From the NCBI RefSeq assembly GCF_020554865.1, contig NZ_JAJCIC010000015.1, forward strand, positions 1 through 64,000: 64,000 nucleotides of DNA. The letters are read 5' to 3'. Origin of the DNA: Lacrimispora sp. 210928-DFI.3.58 (GTDB taxonomy: Bacteria; Bacillota; Clostridia; Lachnospirales; Lachnospiraceae). A model generated the notes under the pieces. That model worked only from the letters and a program-made list of their open reading frames with translations, had not been told where the DNA came from and did not search any database. The stretch's first letter is position 1, and each line of letters opens with the position of its first letter. The translations under genes and the position numbers were made by a program. Shown here one piece after another: positions 41,668-50,178 of the stretch.

Positions 41668-42678
41668 TCAATCCAGATTCCGATTGCGTACAGAGTTGCG
41701 TATCATGAGAGAAGCTTTGAGTATTGGCATCTCCTGCCCCTCTCCTGTTTCAATATAGTGGTGGATGAAGGCTACAGCCTGGGAAGCGATCTGCTTGACG
41801 GGAACACTGACCGTAGAAAGGGGAGGCGTCACAAAGTTTGCCATCACGCAGTCATCGTAGCCAAAGACAGACAAATGCTCCGGTATCCGCAGGCCCAGAA
41901 TGTAGCAGGCGCGGTAGATGTTGAAGGCTGTCATATCGTTGCAGGCAAAGATGGCCTCCGGGCGGCCCGGCTTTTGCAGGAACTGAAGGATGCGGGCGGG
42001 CGTCCTTCCTGTATCCTCAGGATTGACATCAAACATCACATTGCCGGGATCGCAGTCAAGCCCGTGTTCCTCCATGGCTGCCAGCATCCCTTCGTAGCGG
42101 TCGCGGTAGGTGGAGTTGTCAAAGCTCTGGAAAATGCCGCCAATGTGCTTGTGACCCAGCTTTATCATGTAATCCACTGCATCGTGGGCAGCTGTTTTAT
42201 TGTCCATCTGGAGGCAGTGCTCCACATCGTCCTCAAAATACCGGTTTAAATACACATAAGGGATGTTGTATTCAGCCAGCTTCATGATATGTGCGTGTTC
42301 GCCGCTGGTGGGAGTGATGATGACCCCGGCAATGTCCATACCGATCAGATTGTCAACGATCTGCTTCTCCTTCTCCAGGTTATATTCCGTATTGTTCAGA
42401 TAGATGATGTAGCCTTTTTCCGTGGCATAGGCTTCCAGATATTTTTCCAGCTTTGGGTAATAGATATTTGTCAGGGAAGGCAGGATCAGGGCAAGAGTCT
42501 GGCGGCGTCCTGTTTTCAAGTTGACAGCCAGGGCATTGGGCCGGTAGCCCAGCTCTTCCACAGCAGCCATGATCTTCTGCTTTGTCTCTTCCTTCAGATA
42601 CCCTTTTCCAGAAAGAGCGCGGGAAACGGTACACACAGAGTAACCGCATTTTTTTGCAACATCCTTGATCGTTGCCAC
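41668..42678 (-). CDS. LacI family transcriptional regulator
   Basis: About 336 residues. Helix-turn-helix 'TIKDVAKKCGYSVCTVSRALSGKGYLK' (in part), hinge 'LGYRPNALAVNL', and a sugar-binding effector domain follow. A GTG start at 42678 is selected: AAGGAGGTGA lies eight bases upstream and it begins the conserved V-A-T-I-K-D-V-A sequence; the longer frame is not conserved. No catabolic genes adjoin it, so its target lies elsewhere or is the three-gene kinase operon it faces. Confidence 0.9.
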   Translation of the reverse strand: MATIKDVAKKCGYSVCTVSRALSGKGYLKEETKQKIMAAVEELGYRPNALAVNLKTGRRQTLALILPSLTNIYYPKLEKYLEAYATEKGYIIYLNNTEYNLEKEKQIVDNLIGMDIAGVIITPTSGEHAHIMKLAEYNIPYVYLNRYFEDDVEHCLQMDNKTAAHDAVDYMIKLGHKHIGGIFQSFDNSTYRDRYEGMLAAMEEHGLDCDPGNVMFDVNPEDTGRTPARILQFLQKPGRPEAIFACNDMTAFNIYRACYILGLRIPEHLSVFGYDDCVMANFVTPPLSTVSVPVKQIASQAVAFIHHYIETGEGQEMPILKASLMIRNSVRNRNLD

Positions 42679-42847
42679 AGCCCGCTCACCTCCTTGAAAA
42701 AATTTGCCAAAAAGACAATTATATCTATTGTAAAGGTTTTTTATAGTAAAGTCAAAATGAAAACGGAAAAATAGCGTAGAAAAATAAGAAGGAAAATGAT
42801 ATGATAAAACCCAGAACATTTTCCCTGAAAGAAAAGGAGGATTTTCC

Positions 42848-43903
42848 ATGGAACAGCAGGAAAAGCAGGAGCAGCACAAGCGGCGGGTCAGGTATAAGGG
42901 AACCCACCCAAAGACCTATAAGGAAAAGTATAAGGAGCTCCAGCCGGAGAAGTACGCAGATACCGTTGAGCATGTGATCAAAAAAGGCAGCACGCCGGCG
43001 GGAATGCATCTGTCCATCTGTGTGAAGGAGATCCTGGAATTCCTTCAGATAAAGCCGGGCCAGGTGGGCCTGGACGCCACTCTGGGATATGGGGGCCACA
43101 CGAAGGAAATGTTAAAATGCCTGGAGGGCAGGGGACATCTCTATGCCCTGGATGTGGATACCATTGAAATGGAAAAGACGAGAAAGCGCCTTCTGGAGCA
43201 GGGCTTTGGCCCGGAGATCCTGACCATACGCCATCTGAACTTTGCAGATATGGACCAGGTGGCAGAGGAGGCAGGCGGCTTTGACTTTGTGCTGGCTGAC
43301 CTGGGGGTGTCCTCCATGCAGATCGATAACCCGGACAGGGGATTTACCTATAAGTTTGAGGGACCTTTGGATCTGCGGCTGGATCCGTCCAGGGGAGTGA
43401 CTGCGGCGGAGCGCTTAAAGGAGGTGTCCTTTGAGGAGCTTACGGGCATGCTGGTTGAAAATTCAGATGAGCCCTATGCAGAGGAGATCGCCAGGGCAGT
43501 CCTGAAAGAGCAGAAGGACGGCAGGGATATTTCCACCACCACAAGGCTGAAAGAGGTGATCGAGAAAGCCCTTTCCTTCCTTCCGGCTTCCGAGCAGAAG
43601 GAGGCAGTGAAGAAGTCCTGCCAGAGGACCTTCCAGGCCCTGCGCATTGATGTGAACAGCGAGTTCGAGGTGCTCTATGCTTTCCTGGAAAAGCTTCCCG
43701 GAGTGTTAAAGCCAGGGGGACGGGCAGCTATCCTCACCTTTCATTCCGGGGAGGACAGGCTGGTGAAAAAATCTTTTAAGCAGCTGAAGAAGGAGGGCCT
43801 TTACAGCGAAGTGGCGGAGGATGTTATCCGCCCCTCCGCAGAGGAGTGCGCGAGGAACAGCAGGGCAAAGTCAACGAAGATGAGGTGGGCTGTGAAGGCC
43901 TAA
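42848..43903 (+). CDS. RsmH-like 16S rRNA methyltransferase paralogue
   Basis: A 351-residue SAM-dependent methyltransferase of the RsmH (MraW) family: 'GLDATLGYGGHTKEMLKCL' (SAM motif I; usual D-x-T-x-G-x-G-G-H-T), 'ADLGVSSMQIDNPDRGFTYK' and 'ILTFHSGEDRLVKKSFK'. RsmH methylates N4 of C1402 in 16S rRNA and normally lies in the dcw cluster with ftsL. Here it stands alone and has a 50-residue basic N-terminal extension, so this is likely a second, specialised copy. Its stop overlaps that of the AraC gene by four bases. Confidence 0.88.
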   Translation: MEQQEKQEQHKRRVRYKGTHPKTYKEKYKELQPEKYADTVEHVIKKGSTPAGMHLSICVKEILEFLQIKPGQVGLDATLGYGGHTKEMLKCLEGRGHLYALDVDTIEMEKTRKRLLEQGFGPEILTIRHLNFADMDQVAEEAGGFDFVLADLGVSSMQIDNPDRGFTYKFEGPLDLRLDPSRGVTAAERLKEVSFEELTGMLVENSDEPYAEEIARAVLKEQKDGRDISTTTRLKEVIEKALSFLPASEQKEAVKKSCQRTFQALRIDVNSEFEVLYAFLEKLPGVLKPGGRAAILTFHSGEDRLVKKSFKQLKKEGLYSEVAEDVIRPSAEECARNSRAKSTKMRWAVKA

Positions 43904-44910
43904 ATATCTGGTTCCATTGGGCTTGTGAGGCTGCGCCCGGACAGAGCAAAGCTGTGCCGTTTACGCGGAGCTTTGATGGCAGGAAGGCCTGGACGGCAGT
44001 ATCCGGATTCAGGAACATTATCAGAGGGCAGTACAGAAACAGGCTCCAGCCTGTGGCTGTACTGCTTTCTGAATTGTAAGGGGGAGGTCTGGGTGTAGGA
44101 CCGGAATACGCGTTCAAAATAGGTAATGGTGTCGTAGCCTACCAGGCCGGAGATCTCCGTAATGCTCTTGCCGTCTGACAGGAGCAGGCGGCGGGCCTCC
44201 CGTATACGGCAGAGGTTCATGTACTCCACCACGGTAAAGCCGGTGGCCTCCTTGAAGATGCGGCTTAAATAGGATTTATTTACAAAAAAACGATCTGCCA
44301 GAGCTGCCAGGGATATGTCCTCGCTGTAATGGCTGGTGATGTAGGAGGCGACCTCGTCCACCTTGCGGTGCTTTGGGGAGGAGGATAAGGGGGCATGGAC
44401 AGAGGGAGAACCCTGAGAGGACAGGCTGCGTTCAAGGTAGATGAACAGCTGTGAGAGAAGGCATAGGGCCATGTGGAAATAGCCGGTCTTCTTTCCTGAG
44501 AGCTCCCCTGCCAGCTCACGGAGCAATCCCTCGATCAGATCCTGTCCCTCTTCATCCAGCTGGACAACGCCCCGGTGCTCTTTGAAGAAGTCCTCCAGGG
44601 AAAGCTCTCCTGTAAAGGCAAGAAAGCTGTTTAGTGCTTCCTCAGTGAGCCCGATGAGAATACGGTCATGGGCTGCCGAGCCAGCCTGGCTGGTCTTATG
44701 TATCTGGTTCTTGTCAATGAGCACAAGGCCGCCCTTCCGCACATGGTAGGTCCGGCTGTCAATAAAATAATACCGCTCCCCCTCTGCCAGATAATAGATC
44801 TCATATTCGCTGTGGAGGTGCTTGACCGCCATGGTAAAGCCTGCTTCCCGGCGGATACGATCAATGGTAATGCCGGGAGCCCTTTCGCTGTAGATGATAT
44901 TTTCTAACAT
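43900..44910 (-). CDS. AraC family regulator with cupin sensor domain
   Basis: A 336-residue protein. The N-terminal cupin ('LHSEYEIYYLAEGERYYFID') binds a ligand; the C-terminal AraC domain has 'ISLAALADRFFVNKSYLSRIFKEATG' (in part) and 'ITEISGLVGYDTITYFERVFR'. A non-conserved 45-residue tail follows the DNA-binding domain and runs into the RsmH gene's end, so the stop may be secondary. It is divergent from the GH4 glycosidase at 45046 and probably controls it. Confidence 0.92.
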   Translation of the reverse strand: MLENIIYSERAPGITIDRIRREAGFTMAVKHLHSEYEIYYLAEGERYYFIDSRTYHVRKGGLVLIDKNQIHKTSQAGSAAHDRILIGLTEEALNSFLAFTGELSLEDFFKEHRGVVQLDEEGQDLIEGLLRELAGELSGKKTGYFHMALCLLSQLFIYLERSLSSQGSPSVHAPLSSSPKHRKVDEVASYITSHYSEDISLAALADRFFVNKSYLSRIFKEATGFTVVEYMNLCRIREARRLLLSDGKSITEISGLVGYDTITYFERVFRSYTQTSPLQFRKQYSHRLEPVSVLPSDNVPESGYCRPGLPAIKAPRKRHSFALSGRSLTSPMEPDI

Positions 44911-45045
44911 TTTCCTAAATAGTTCCTCTCAGATAAAAAGTCAAAATCGTTTGAAATTCTCAAAAATAAATCAAGATATTATAAGACAATTATACAATAT
45001 TAAGCTACAATGTCCAGTAGATAGAACATAAAAGGAGATGGCAAG

Positions 45046-46467
45046 ATGAAGTATGAGAGTGAACATATCACAGATTCAGTGATCGCCTATATCGGCGGAG
45101 GCTCCAGGGGCTGGGCCTGGACATTTATGACGGATCTGGCGCTGGAGCCCTCTATGGGAGGTGTGATCCGTCTTTATGATATTGACCGAAAGGCCGCAGA
45201 GGTCAATGAGGTCATCGGAAACCATATAAAGGAGCGCCGTGAGGCAGTGGGAAAATGGAGTTACGAGACTGCAGGGAGCCTGAAGGAGGCCCTTACCGGA
45301 GCGGATTTTGTAGTGATCTCCATCCTGCCTGGAACCTTTGATGAGATGGCGGTGGATGTCCATATGCCGGAGCGTCTGGGCATTTACCAGTCCGTGGGTG
45401 ATACATCGGGGCCGGGAGGAATGATGAGGGGGCTGCGCACAGTGCCCATGTTTGTGGAGATCGCAAAGGCCATAAGGGAGTATGCGCCAAAGGCCTGGGT
45501 CATCAACTATACAAACCCCATGTCCCTGTGTGTGAAGACCTTATATCATGTATATCCGGAGATCAAGGCCTTTGGCTGCTGCCATGAAGTATTTGGAACA
45601 CAGAAAGTGCTAAAGGGCATACTGGAGGATACCACGGGACTTCATGAGGTAAACAGAAGAGATATCCATGTAAATGTACTGGGGATCAATCATTTTACAT
45701 GGTTTGATGAGGCGTCCTACAAGGGGATCGATCTCTTCCCCATTTACAGGGCCTACATAGAGGAGCATTTTGAGGAGGGCTATGCAGAGAGGGATACCAA
45801 CTGGGCCAATGCCTGCTTTGCTTGCGCTCACAGAGTCAAATTTGACCTGTTTTGCCGCTATGGGCTGATCGCCGCAGCAGGTGACAGGCACCTGGCGGAG
45901 TTCATGCCGGGGGATGAGTATCTGAAGGATGAGGAGACTGTAAATAGCTGGAAATTCGGCCTTACCTCTGTGGACTGGCGCAAGGAGGACTTAAAACGCC
46001 GCCTGGAAAAGAGCAGAAGGCTGCTTACAGGCGAAGAGGAGGTAGAGCTTAAGCCCACAGGAGAGGAAGGCATCCTTCTCATCAAGGCGCTCTGCGGCCT
46101 GGGGCGTGAGGTGAGCAATGTGAACATCCCCAATACCTGGCTTCAGATCCCGAACCTTCCTGAGGATGCGGTGGTGGAGACAAACGCTGTCTTTGACAGA
46201 GATTCCATCCGCCCCGTGATAGCAGGAAGGCTGCCGGAGAACATCCGTGCCCTCGTGCTGCCCCATGTGGAAAATCATGAGCGGATCTTAAGGGCTGCCC
46301 TCACAGGAGACAGGGAGCTGGCGGCAGAGGCATTTATGGAGGATCCGCAGGTGAAGGCCAGGGGATGCAGCAGAGAAGAGGTGGAGAGCCTGGTCTGCGA
46401 TATGCTTGAGGGCACCAGGGCTTACCTGCCGGAGTATTGGTGGAGCCAGGCCGCCCTTGTCCGCTGA
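45046..46467 (+). CDS. Glycoside hydrolase family 4 enzyme
   Basis: A 473-residue NAD+- and Mn2+-dependent GH4 protein. The N-terminal NAD fold is 'IAYIGGGSRGWAWTFMTDLA'; 'NYTNPMSLCVKTLYHVYPE' and 'GCCHEVFGTQ' are the metal-binding Cys/His region, and 'GINHFTWF' is conserved. GH4 enzymes cleave glycosides by oxidation at C3; substrates include alpha-glucosides, alpha-galacturonides and 6-phosphoglycosides. No phosphotransferase lies near, so an unphosphorylated substrate is likely. AAAAGGAG lies nine bases before the start. Confidence 0.93.
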   Translation: MKYESEHITDSVIAYIGGGSRGWAWTFMTDLALEPSMGGVIRLYDIDRKAAEVNEVIGNHIKERREAVGKWSYETAGSLKEALTGADFVVISILPGTFDEMAVDVHMPERLGIYQSVGDTSGPGGMMRGLRTVPMFVEIAKAIREYAPKAWVINYTNPMSLCVKTLYHVYPEIKAFGCCHEVFGTQKVLKGILEDTTGLHEVNRRDIHVNVLGINHFTWFDEASYKGIDLFPIYRAYIEEHFEEGYAERDTNWANACFACAHRVKFDLFCRYGLIAAAGDRHLAEFMPGDEYLKDEETVNSWKFGLTSVDWRKEDLKRRLEKSRRLLTGEEEVELKPTGEEGILLIKALCGLGREVSNVNIPNTWLQIPNLPEDAVVETNAVFDRDSIRPVIAGRLPENIRALVLPHVENHERILRAALTGDRELAAEAFMEDPQVKARGCSREEVESLVCDMLEGTRAYLPEYWWSQAALVR

Positions 46468-46510
46468 GGGGAAGTAAGAAAGAAGCAATAAATATTAAGA
46501 ATTACGTCCA

Positions 46511-46539
46511 TTGTCTTTCCTATACATCCTTGTTATACT
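46511..46539 (+). promoter_or_regulatory. Promoter of the SIMPL-domain gene
   Basis: TTGTCT (46511-46516), a 17-base spacer and TATACT (46534-46539). Confidence 0.6.
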
Positions 46540-46592
46540 GGGAGATAAAGAAGACCCGGTGAGTAAGCATTACCAGTCAAAGGAGGAACGGT

Positions 46593-47381
46593 ATGGAAGA
46601 GAGACAAAAGGGGCCGGAGCAGGGCGGAGGACTTAGCGGGCTGCGTCCCATTCTGATCGCGCTGATCGCAGGCATAAGCGCCATTATCTGCGTCAGCATT
46701 TTTATTCAGGGGATCGTGAGCTATAAGAAGACAGGAGGCGGCAGCGGCATCACAGCCACAGGCTCAGCCAGCTGTGATTTTGAGTCGGATCTGATCGTAT
46801 GGAGGGGAAGCTTTTCCGTTCATGGAAGCACTCCGAAGGAGGCCTACGAGGTCATCAAGAAGGATGCGGAGCTGGTGCGCCAGTACCTGGCTGAGAATAA
46901 GGTCGGGGAGGATGAGATGGTATTCAGCTCTGTGAGCATTTACCAGAATTATACTTCACGCTATGACGATGAGGGAAAATATCTGGGAGAGGAGCCGGAT
47001 GGCTATGACCTGACACAGAGCCTTACGGTTTCCTCCTACGATGTAGATAAGGTGGAAAATATTTCCAGGGATATCACAAAGCTGATTGAGTCCGGTGTAG
47101 AGTTTGAGTCCTCTCAGCCGGAGTATTACTATACAAAGCTGGATGAGATGAAGCTGGACCTGATCGAGAAGGCCACAGCCAATGCAAAGGAGCGCATTGA
47201 TATTGTGGCTGAGGGCTCCGGGGCAAAGGCAGGGAAGCTTTTGACCGCCAGCCTGGGTGTGTTCCAGATCACTGCAACCAATTCAGGCACAGAATCCTAC
47301 AGCTACGGAGGCGCCTTCAACACCAGTTCCAGGTATAAGACGGCTTCCATCACGGTAAAGCTGAATTTTACAGCGGAGTAG
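46593..47381 (+). CDS. SIMPL (DUF541) domain protein, membrane-anchored
   Basis: A 262-residue protein with one N-terminal membrane helix (about 19-43) and a SIMPL domain outside: 'ITATGSASCDFESDLIVWRG', 'GSTPKEAYEVIKKD', 'LTQSLTVSSYDVDKVENISRD' and a final 'ITVKLNFTAE'. Members form ring-shaped oligomers; function is unknown, perhaps envelope stress. AGGAGG lies before the ATG. It has its own promoter and is followed by the long palindrome. Confidence 0.88.
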   Translation: MEERQKGPEQGGGLSGLRPILIALIAGISAIICVSIFIQGIVSYKKTGGGSGITATGSASCDFESDLIVWRGSFSVHGSTPKEAYEVIKKDAELVRQYLAENKVGEDEMVFSSVSIYQNYTSRYDDEGKYLGEEPDGYDLTQSLTVSSYDVDKVENISRDITKLIESGVEFESSQPEYYYTKLDEMKLDLIEKATANAKERIDIVAEGSGAKAGKLLTASLGVFQITATNSGTESYSYGGAFNTSSRYKTASITVKLNFTAE

Positions 47382-47403
47382 GGAGAAAAGCTGCTCGCAA
47401 TTT

Positions 47404-47645
47404 GAGCTTCCGCATTTTGCGCTGCGGCTGCCGGGAGAACGGCTGACGCTCCGGTTTCGGACATAAGAAGCACTAAGACATCTGTTTTTTCCTATAAGCC
47501 AGAGCCACATCAAAGCAACTCGCTGCGCTCAAACAATCATTGATGTGGCTCTGAACGGAAAAACCAGCTGTCTAAGAGCTTCTAATGTCCTGCAAAGTCG
47601 CTCCAGCCGTTCTCCCGGCAGCCGCGGCGCAAAATGCGGAAACTC
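47404..47645. repeat. 242-bp intergenic palindrome (long imperfect inverted repeat)
   Basis: The 42-base arm at 47404-47445 is complementary to 47604-47645 at 40 of 42 positions. Further in, AGACA..TG.TTTTTCC pairs with its inverse, and AGAGCCACATCA (47501-47512) pairs with TGATGTGGCTCT (47541-47552). It can form one very long cruciform or RNA hairpin. It has no open reading frame of its own and no recognised transposase ends. Confidence 0.9.
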
Positions 47646-47659
47646 AAGGCTCCGAAGGA

Positions 47660-47688
47660 TTGCATGTCAGTAAAAAATCATATATAAT
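47660..47688 (+). promoter_or_regulatory. Promoter of the candidate small RNA
   Basis: TTGCAT (47660-47665), a 17-base spacer and a perfect TATAAT (47683-47688). Transcription would begin near 47695, where the closing stem of the RNA begins. Confidence 0.55.
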
Positions 47689-47694
47689 AAAATC

Positions 47695-47803
47695 ACCATA
47701 CCGGTTCTGGGAGGAGTGGGGCAATGAGCCCTATAGCTGGTGTCTAAGCGCAAACACATACAACATCCCTTAGGAACACGCAGCTGCCGGTATGGTATTT
47801 TTA
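47695..47803 (+). ncRNA. Candidate structured small RNA with own promoter and terminator
   Basis: ACCATACCGG at 47695-47704 pairs with CCGGTATGGT at 47787-47796, which is followed by ATTTTTAT, so the RNA would close on itself and terminate. Inside are two more helices: GGGC-AATGA-GCCC (47719-47731) and AGCTG.TGT.CTAAG (47735-47748) with CTTAG..ACA..CAGCT (47769-47785), giving a three-way junction. No protein frame fits it. It was not recognised as 4.5S, 6S, tmRNA or a known riboswitch. No experimental evidence is available. Confidence 0.55.
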
Positions 47804-47853
47804 TGCCCTCAGGATGGACGGCCTGAAGAGGTGTAAAATTTTTCAGAAAGTGA

Positions 47854-47941
47854 TTGACAAACCGCAGAAATGTGATAGAATAAAAAACAAGAGTTACACG
47901 CGTAACTCCAATATTTTAGACAGTTGGTTACACGCGTAACC
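47854..47941 (+). promoter_or_regulatory. Promoter with two LacI-type operators
   Basis: TTGACA (47854-47859), a 16-base spacer and TAGAAT (47876-47881) are followed by GAGTTACACGCGTAACTC (47891-47908) and GGTTACACGCGTAACC (47926-47941). Both share the core GTTACACGCGTAAC and lie 34 bp centre to centre, about three helical turns apart on one DNA face. They are placed to repress the operon that includes the LacI regulator at 49109, giving autoregulation. Confidence 0.9.
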
Positions 47942-47991
47942 GTGACGAGCAAGGAAGGGCAGGTTAAGAGAAAAATAGGAGGTAAGAAAGG

Positions 47992-49023
47992 ATGGAAAAA
48001 AAGGAAAAGGTCCGCATCGGGATCATTGGATGCGGGCAGATCGTAAGGCTGCGCCATGCACCGGAGATGGCAGCCTTAAGTGACGGGGAGATCGCAGGCT
48101 TTTACGACTTTGTCCCGGAGCATGCAAGGGAACTGGCAGAGAAGTACGGCGGCAAAGTATATGACAGCTATGAGGACATGTTAAAGGATGAGACAGTGGA
48201 TGGAGTGATCATCTGCACCTCCAACAACAGCCATGCCCCCATATCGGTAGAGGCTCTCAAGCATGACAAGTGCGTTCTCTGTGAGAAGCCCATGTGCGTT
48301 TCCCTTGAGGAGGCAGAGGAGATCCTGAAGGCAGAGAAGGAGAGCAAGGGCTTTTACATGGCTGCCCACAACCAGCGTTTCAGTCTGGGCCACAGAAAGG
48401 CAAGGGAGATCATTGAGAGCGGGATCATGGGAAAGGTGCTGTCCTTTAAATGCACCCTGGCTCATCCGGGCCCGGAGCGCTACAGCATCAACCGCTCCAG
48501 CTCCACCTGGTATCTGAAAAAGTCCGCATCGGGCCTGGGCTGTATATCTGATCTGGGAATACATAAATGCGATGTGTTAAGCTACATGCTTGGGGAGCGT
48601 TTTGTGAGCGTGGGAGCATTTGCAGGCACCAGGGATAAGAAGGATGAGAACGGGAACTACGTGGATATCAAGGACAACGCTGTCTGCATCTTAAAGACAG
48701 AGAGCGGCATTCTGGGATCCCTGCTCCTCTCCTACACCAACTACGGCGGAAGGATGGAGAACGGAGAAGTGATCTACTGTGAAAAAGGCGTCATAAGAGC
48801 ACAGTACTACCCGGATTGTGTTCTGGAGGTAAAGTTTGATGAGGGAGAAACCATCCGTTACATGAATAAAGAGAACCCCACATCAGGCGTGCCGGAGGCC
48901 TTTGTAAAGGCCATTGCTGCCGGAGGAGAGTCACCGGTGAAGTCAGAGGCAGCACAGGAAGCTATGAAGGTGGTCTGCGCCATCGCAGAGTCAGCCGATA
49001 CAGGAAAAATCATTGAGCTGTAG
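47992..49023 (+). CDS. Gfo/Idh/MocA family dehydrogenase
   Basis: A 343-residue NAD(P) sugar or cyclitol dehydrogenase. The N-terminus is 'RIGIIGCGQIVRLRHAPEM'; the catalytic E-K-P is at 98-100 ('VLCEKPMCVSLEEAEE') and the C-terminal domain holds 'DLGIHKCDVLSYML' (catalytic H/D). Unlike the oxidoreductase at 11795, all key residues are present. It is the first gene of the twin-operator operon; substrate unknown. Confidence 0.92.
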   Translation: MEKKEKVRIGIIGCGQIVRLRHAPEMAALSDGEIAGFYDFVPEHARELAEKYGGKVYDSYEDMLKDETVDGVIICTSNNSHAPISVEALKHDKCVLCEKPMCVSLEEAEEILKAEKESKGFYMAAHNQRFSLGHRKAREIIESGIMGKVLSFKCTLAHPGPERYSINRSSSTWYLKKSASGLGCISDLGIHKCDVLSYMLGERFVSVGAFAGTRDKKDENGNYVDIKDNAVCILKTESGILGSLLLSYTNYGGRMENGEVIYCEKGVIRAQYYPDCVLEVKFDEGETIRYMNKENPTSGVPEAFVKAIAAGGESPVKSEAAQEAMKVVCAIAESADTGKIIEL

Positions 49024-49108
49024 TGACCTCCTCCTTTCCTTTTAGGCAGGCCGGTGATAAAATATCCTTAAAGAGCAGAGCGCTCAGAGATGAAACGGAG
49101 GAAGCTGG

Positions 49109-50107
49109 ATGTCAAAAAGGAAGGAAGTGGCCCTGGCTGCAGGCGTATCCGAGGCCACTGTATCACATGTAATAAATGGAACAAAATATGTCAGCCCGGA
49201 GCTCACCATGAGGGTGAGAAAGGCTATCGAGGAAAAGGGCTACCGCTTAAATCAGGCTGCCCGCTGCCTGGCAACGAACCGCAGCGGCCACCTGGCCCTG
49301 ATCGTCAACAACCTGAAGAACCCCCGGTATGCGGAGGTGGCCGAGGCCATGCAGGAGGAGGCCAGGGCAAAGGGCTACATTGTTTCCACCATAGATATCA
49401 ACCTGTTCAATTTTACGGAGGACGCTGTCTTTGACCTGATCTCCAGAAATGTTGACGGCCTGTTTTTGGCCACCTATATTGACAGCATGGAGCCGGCCAT
49501 AAAGAGGGCCTGCGAAGGCGGAATCAAGGTCATTTCAGGCAATCCTGAGTTCGGGCACATCCTGGACGTGAGCTACAGGAAGGCCATTGTGGATATGGTG
49601 AAATGCCTGGCAGAGCTGGGACATGAGCGGATCGCGTTCCTAAGCGGCTATTCCACAAAGGAGAGTAAGCACACAAAGTACGGAGATTTCTGCGAAGCCC
49701 TTAGGGTCCAGGGACTTCCTTTAATCCGGGAGCTGATCGTAGAGGGAGAGCCGCCCTATATCGCTGATTTGGATGCGGGCTATCACAGCATGAAAGAGCT
49801 TCTTGGCCGCACCAGGGACTTTACAGCCGTATTTGCGGTGAATGACCTGGTTGCCATTGGAGCCATGAAGGCCCTGAGGGAGCAGGGACTCCGGATACCG
49901 GAGGATATATCCGTGGTGGGCTGTGATGATATCCAGTTTGCGTCCTATATGGAGCCGGCCCTGGCCACCATCCGCATTCCCAAAGGGGAGATGGGAATGC
50001 TGGCAACGGATATGCTGTATGACATATTGAACGGGAATACATGTGAGGATACGGTACTGACCGCTGCCTTTCAGACAGGGGCAAGTATTGCGAAGCATCC
50101 GGCATAA
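49109..50107 (+). CDS. LacI family regulator, probably autoregulatory
   Basis: A 332-residue regulator with 'RKEVALAAGVSEATVSHVINGTKYV' (helix-turn-helix, in part), hinge 'KGYRLNQAARCLATNRSG' and a ligand-binding domain. GGAGG lies before the ATG. It is the likely ligand of the two palindromic operators at 47891-47941. The last codons and TAA stop lie in the hairpin repeat at 50091, so the original C-terminus may have been altered. Confidence 0.9.
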   Translation: MSKRKEVALAAGVSEATVSHVINGTKYVSPELTMRVRKAIEEKGYRLNQAARCLATNRSGHLALIVNNLKNPRYAEVAEAMQEEARAKGYIVSTIDINLFNFTEDAVFDLISRNVDGLFLATYIDSMEPAIKRACEGGIKVISGNPEFGHILDVSYRKAIVDMVKCLAELGHERIAFLSGYSTKESKHTKYGDFCEALRVQGLPLIRELIVEGEPPYIADLDAGYHSMKELLGRTRDFTAVFAVNDLVAIGAMKALREQGLRIPEDISVVGCDDIQFASYMEPALATIRIPKGEMGMLATDMLYDILNGNTCEDTVLTAAFQTGASIAKHPA

Positions 50108-50134
50108 ACATGCCAGCGGCGCGTTTGCCGGATC
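50091..50134. repeat. Interspersed hairpin repeat, family C copy 3 (partial)
   Basis: CGAAGCATCCGGC and GCCGGAT flank CCAGCGG, matching the hairpin of the copies at 4498 and 11731 but lacking the GTTA start. It supplies the last codons and stop of the lacI gene. Confidence 0.65.
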
Positions 50135-50178
50135 AGAAAAAGAGGGAGGTTGCTGCAAGAGAATAGGAGGAAAATGGA

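Noticed and set aside
47585..47773. 62-codon frame between the palindrome and the LacI promoter
   Set aside because: Begins inside a palindrome arm, crosses the promoter and the stems of the RNA candidate, and has no ribosome site.
47891..47941. Two copies of GTTACACGCGTAAC as the start of a CRISPR-like array
   Set aside because: Only two copies, each a short palindrome just after a promoter; they fit LacI operators.
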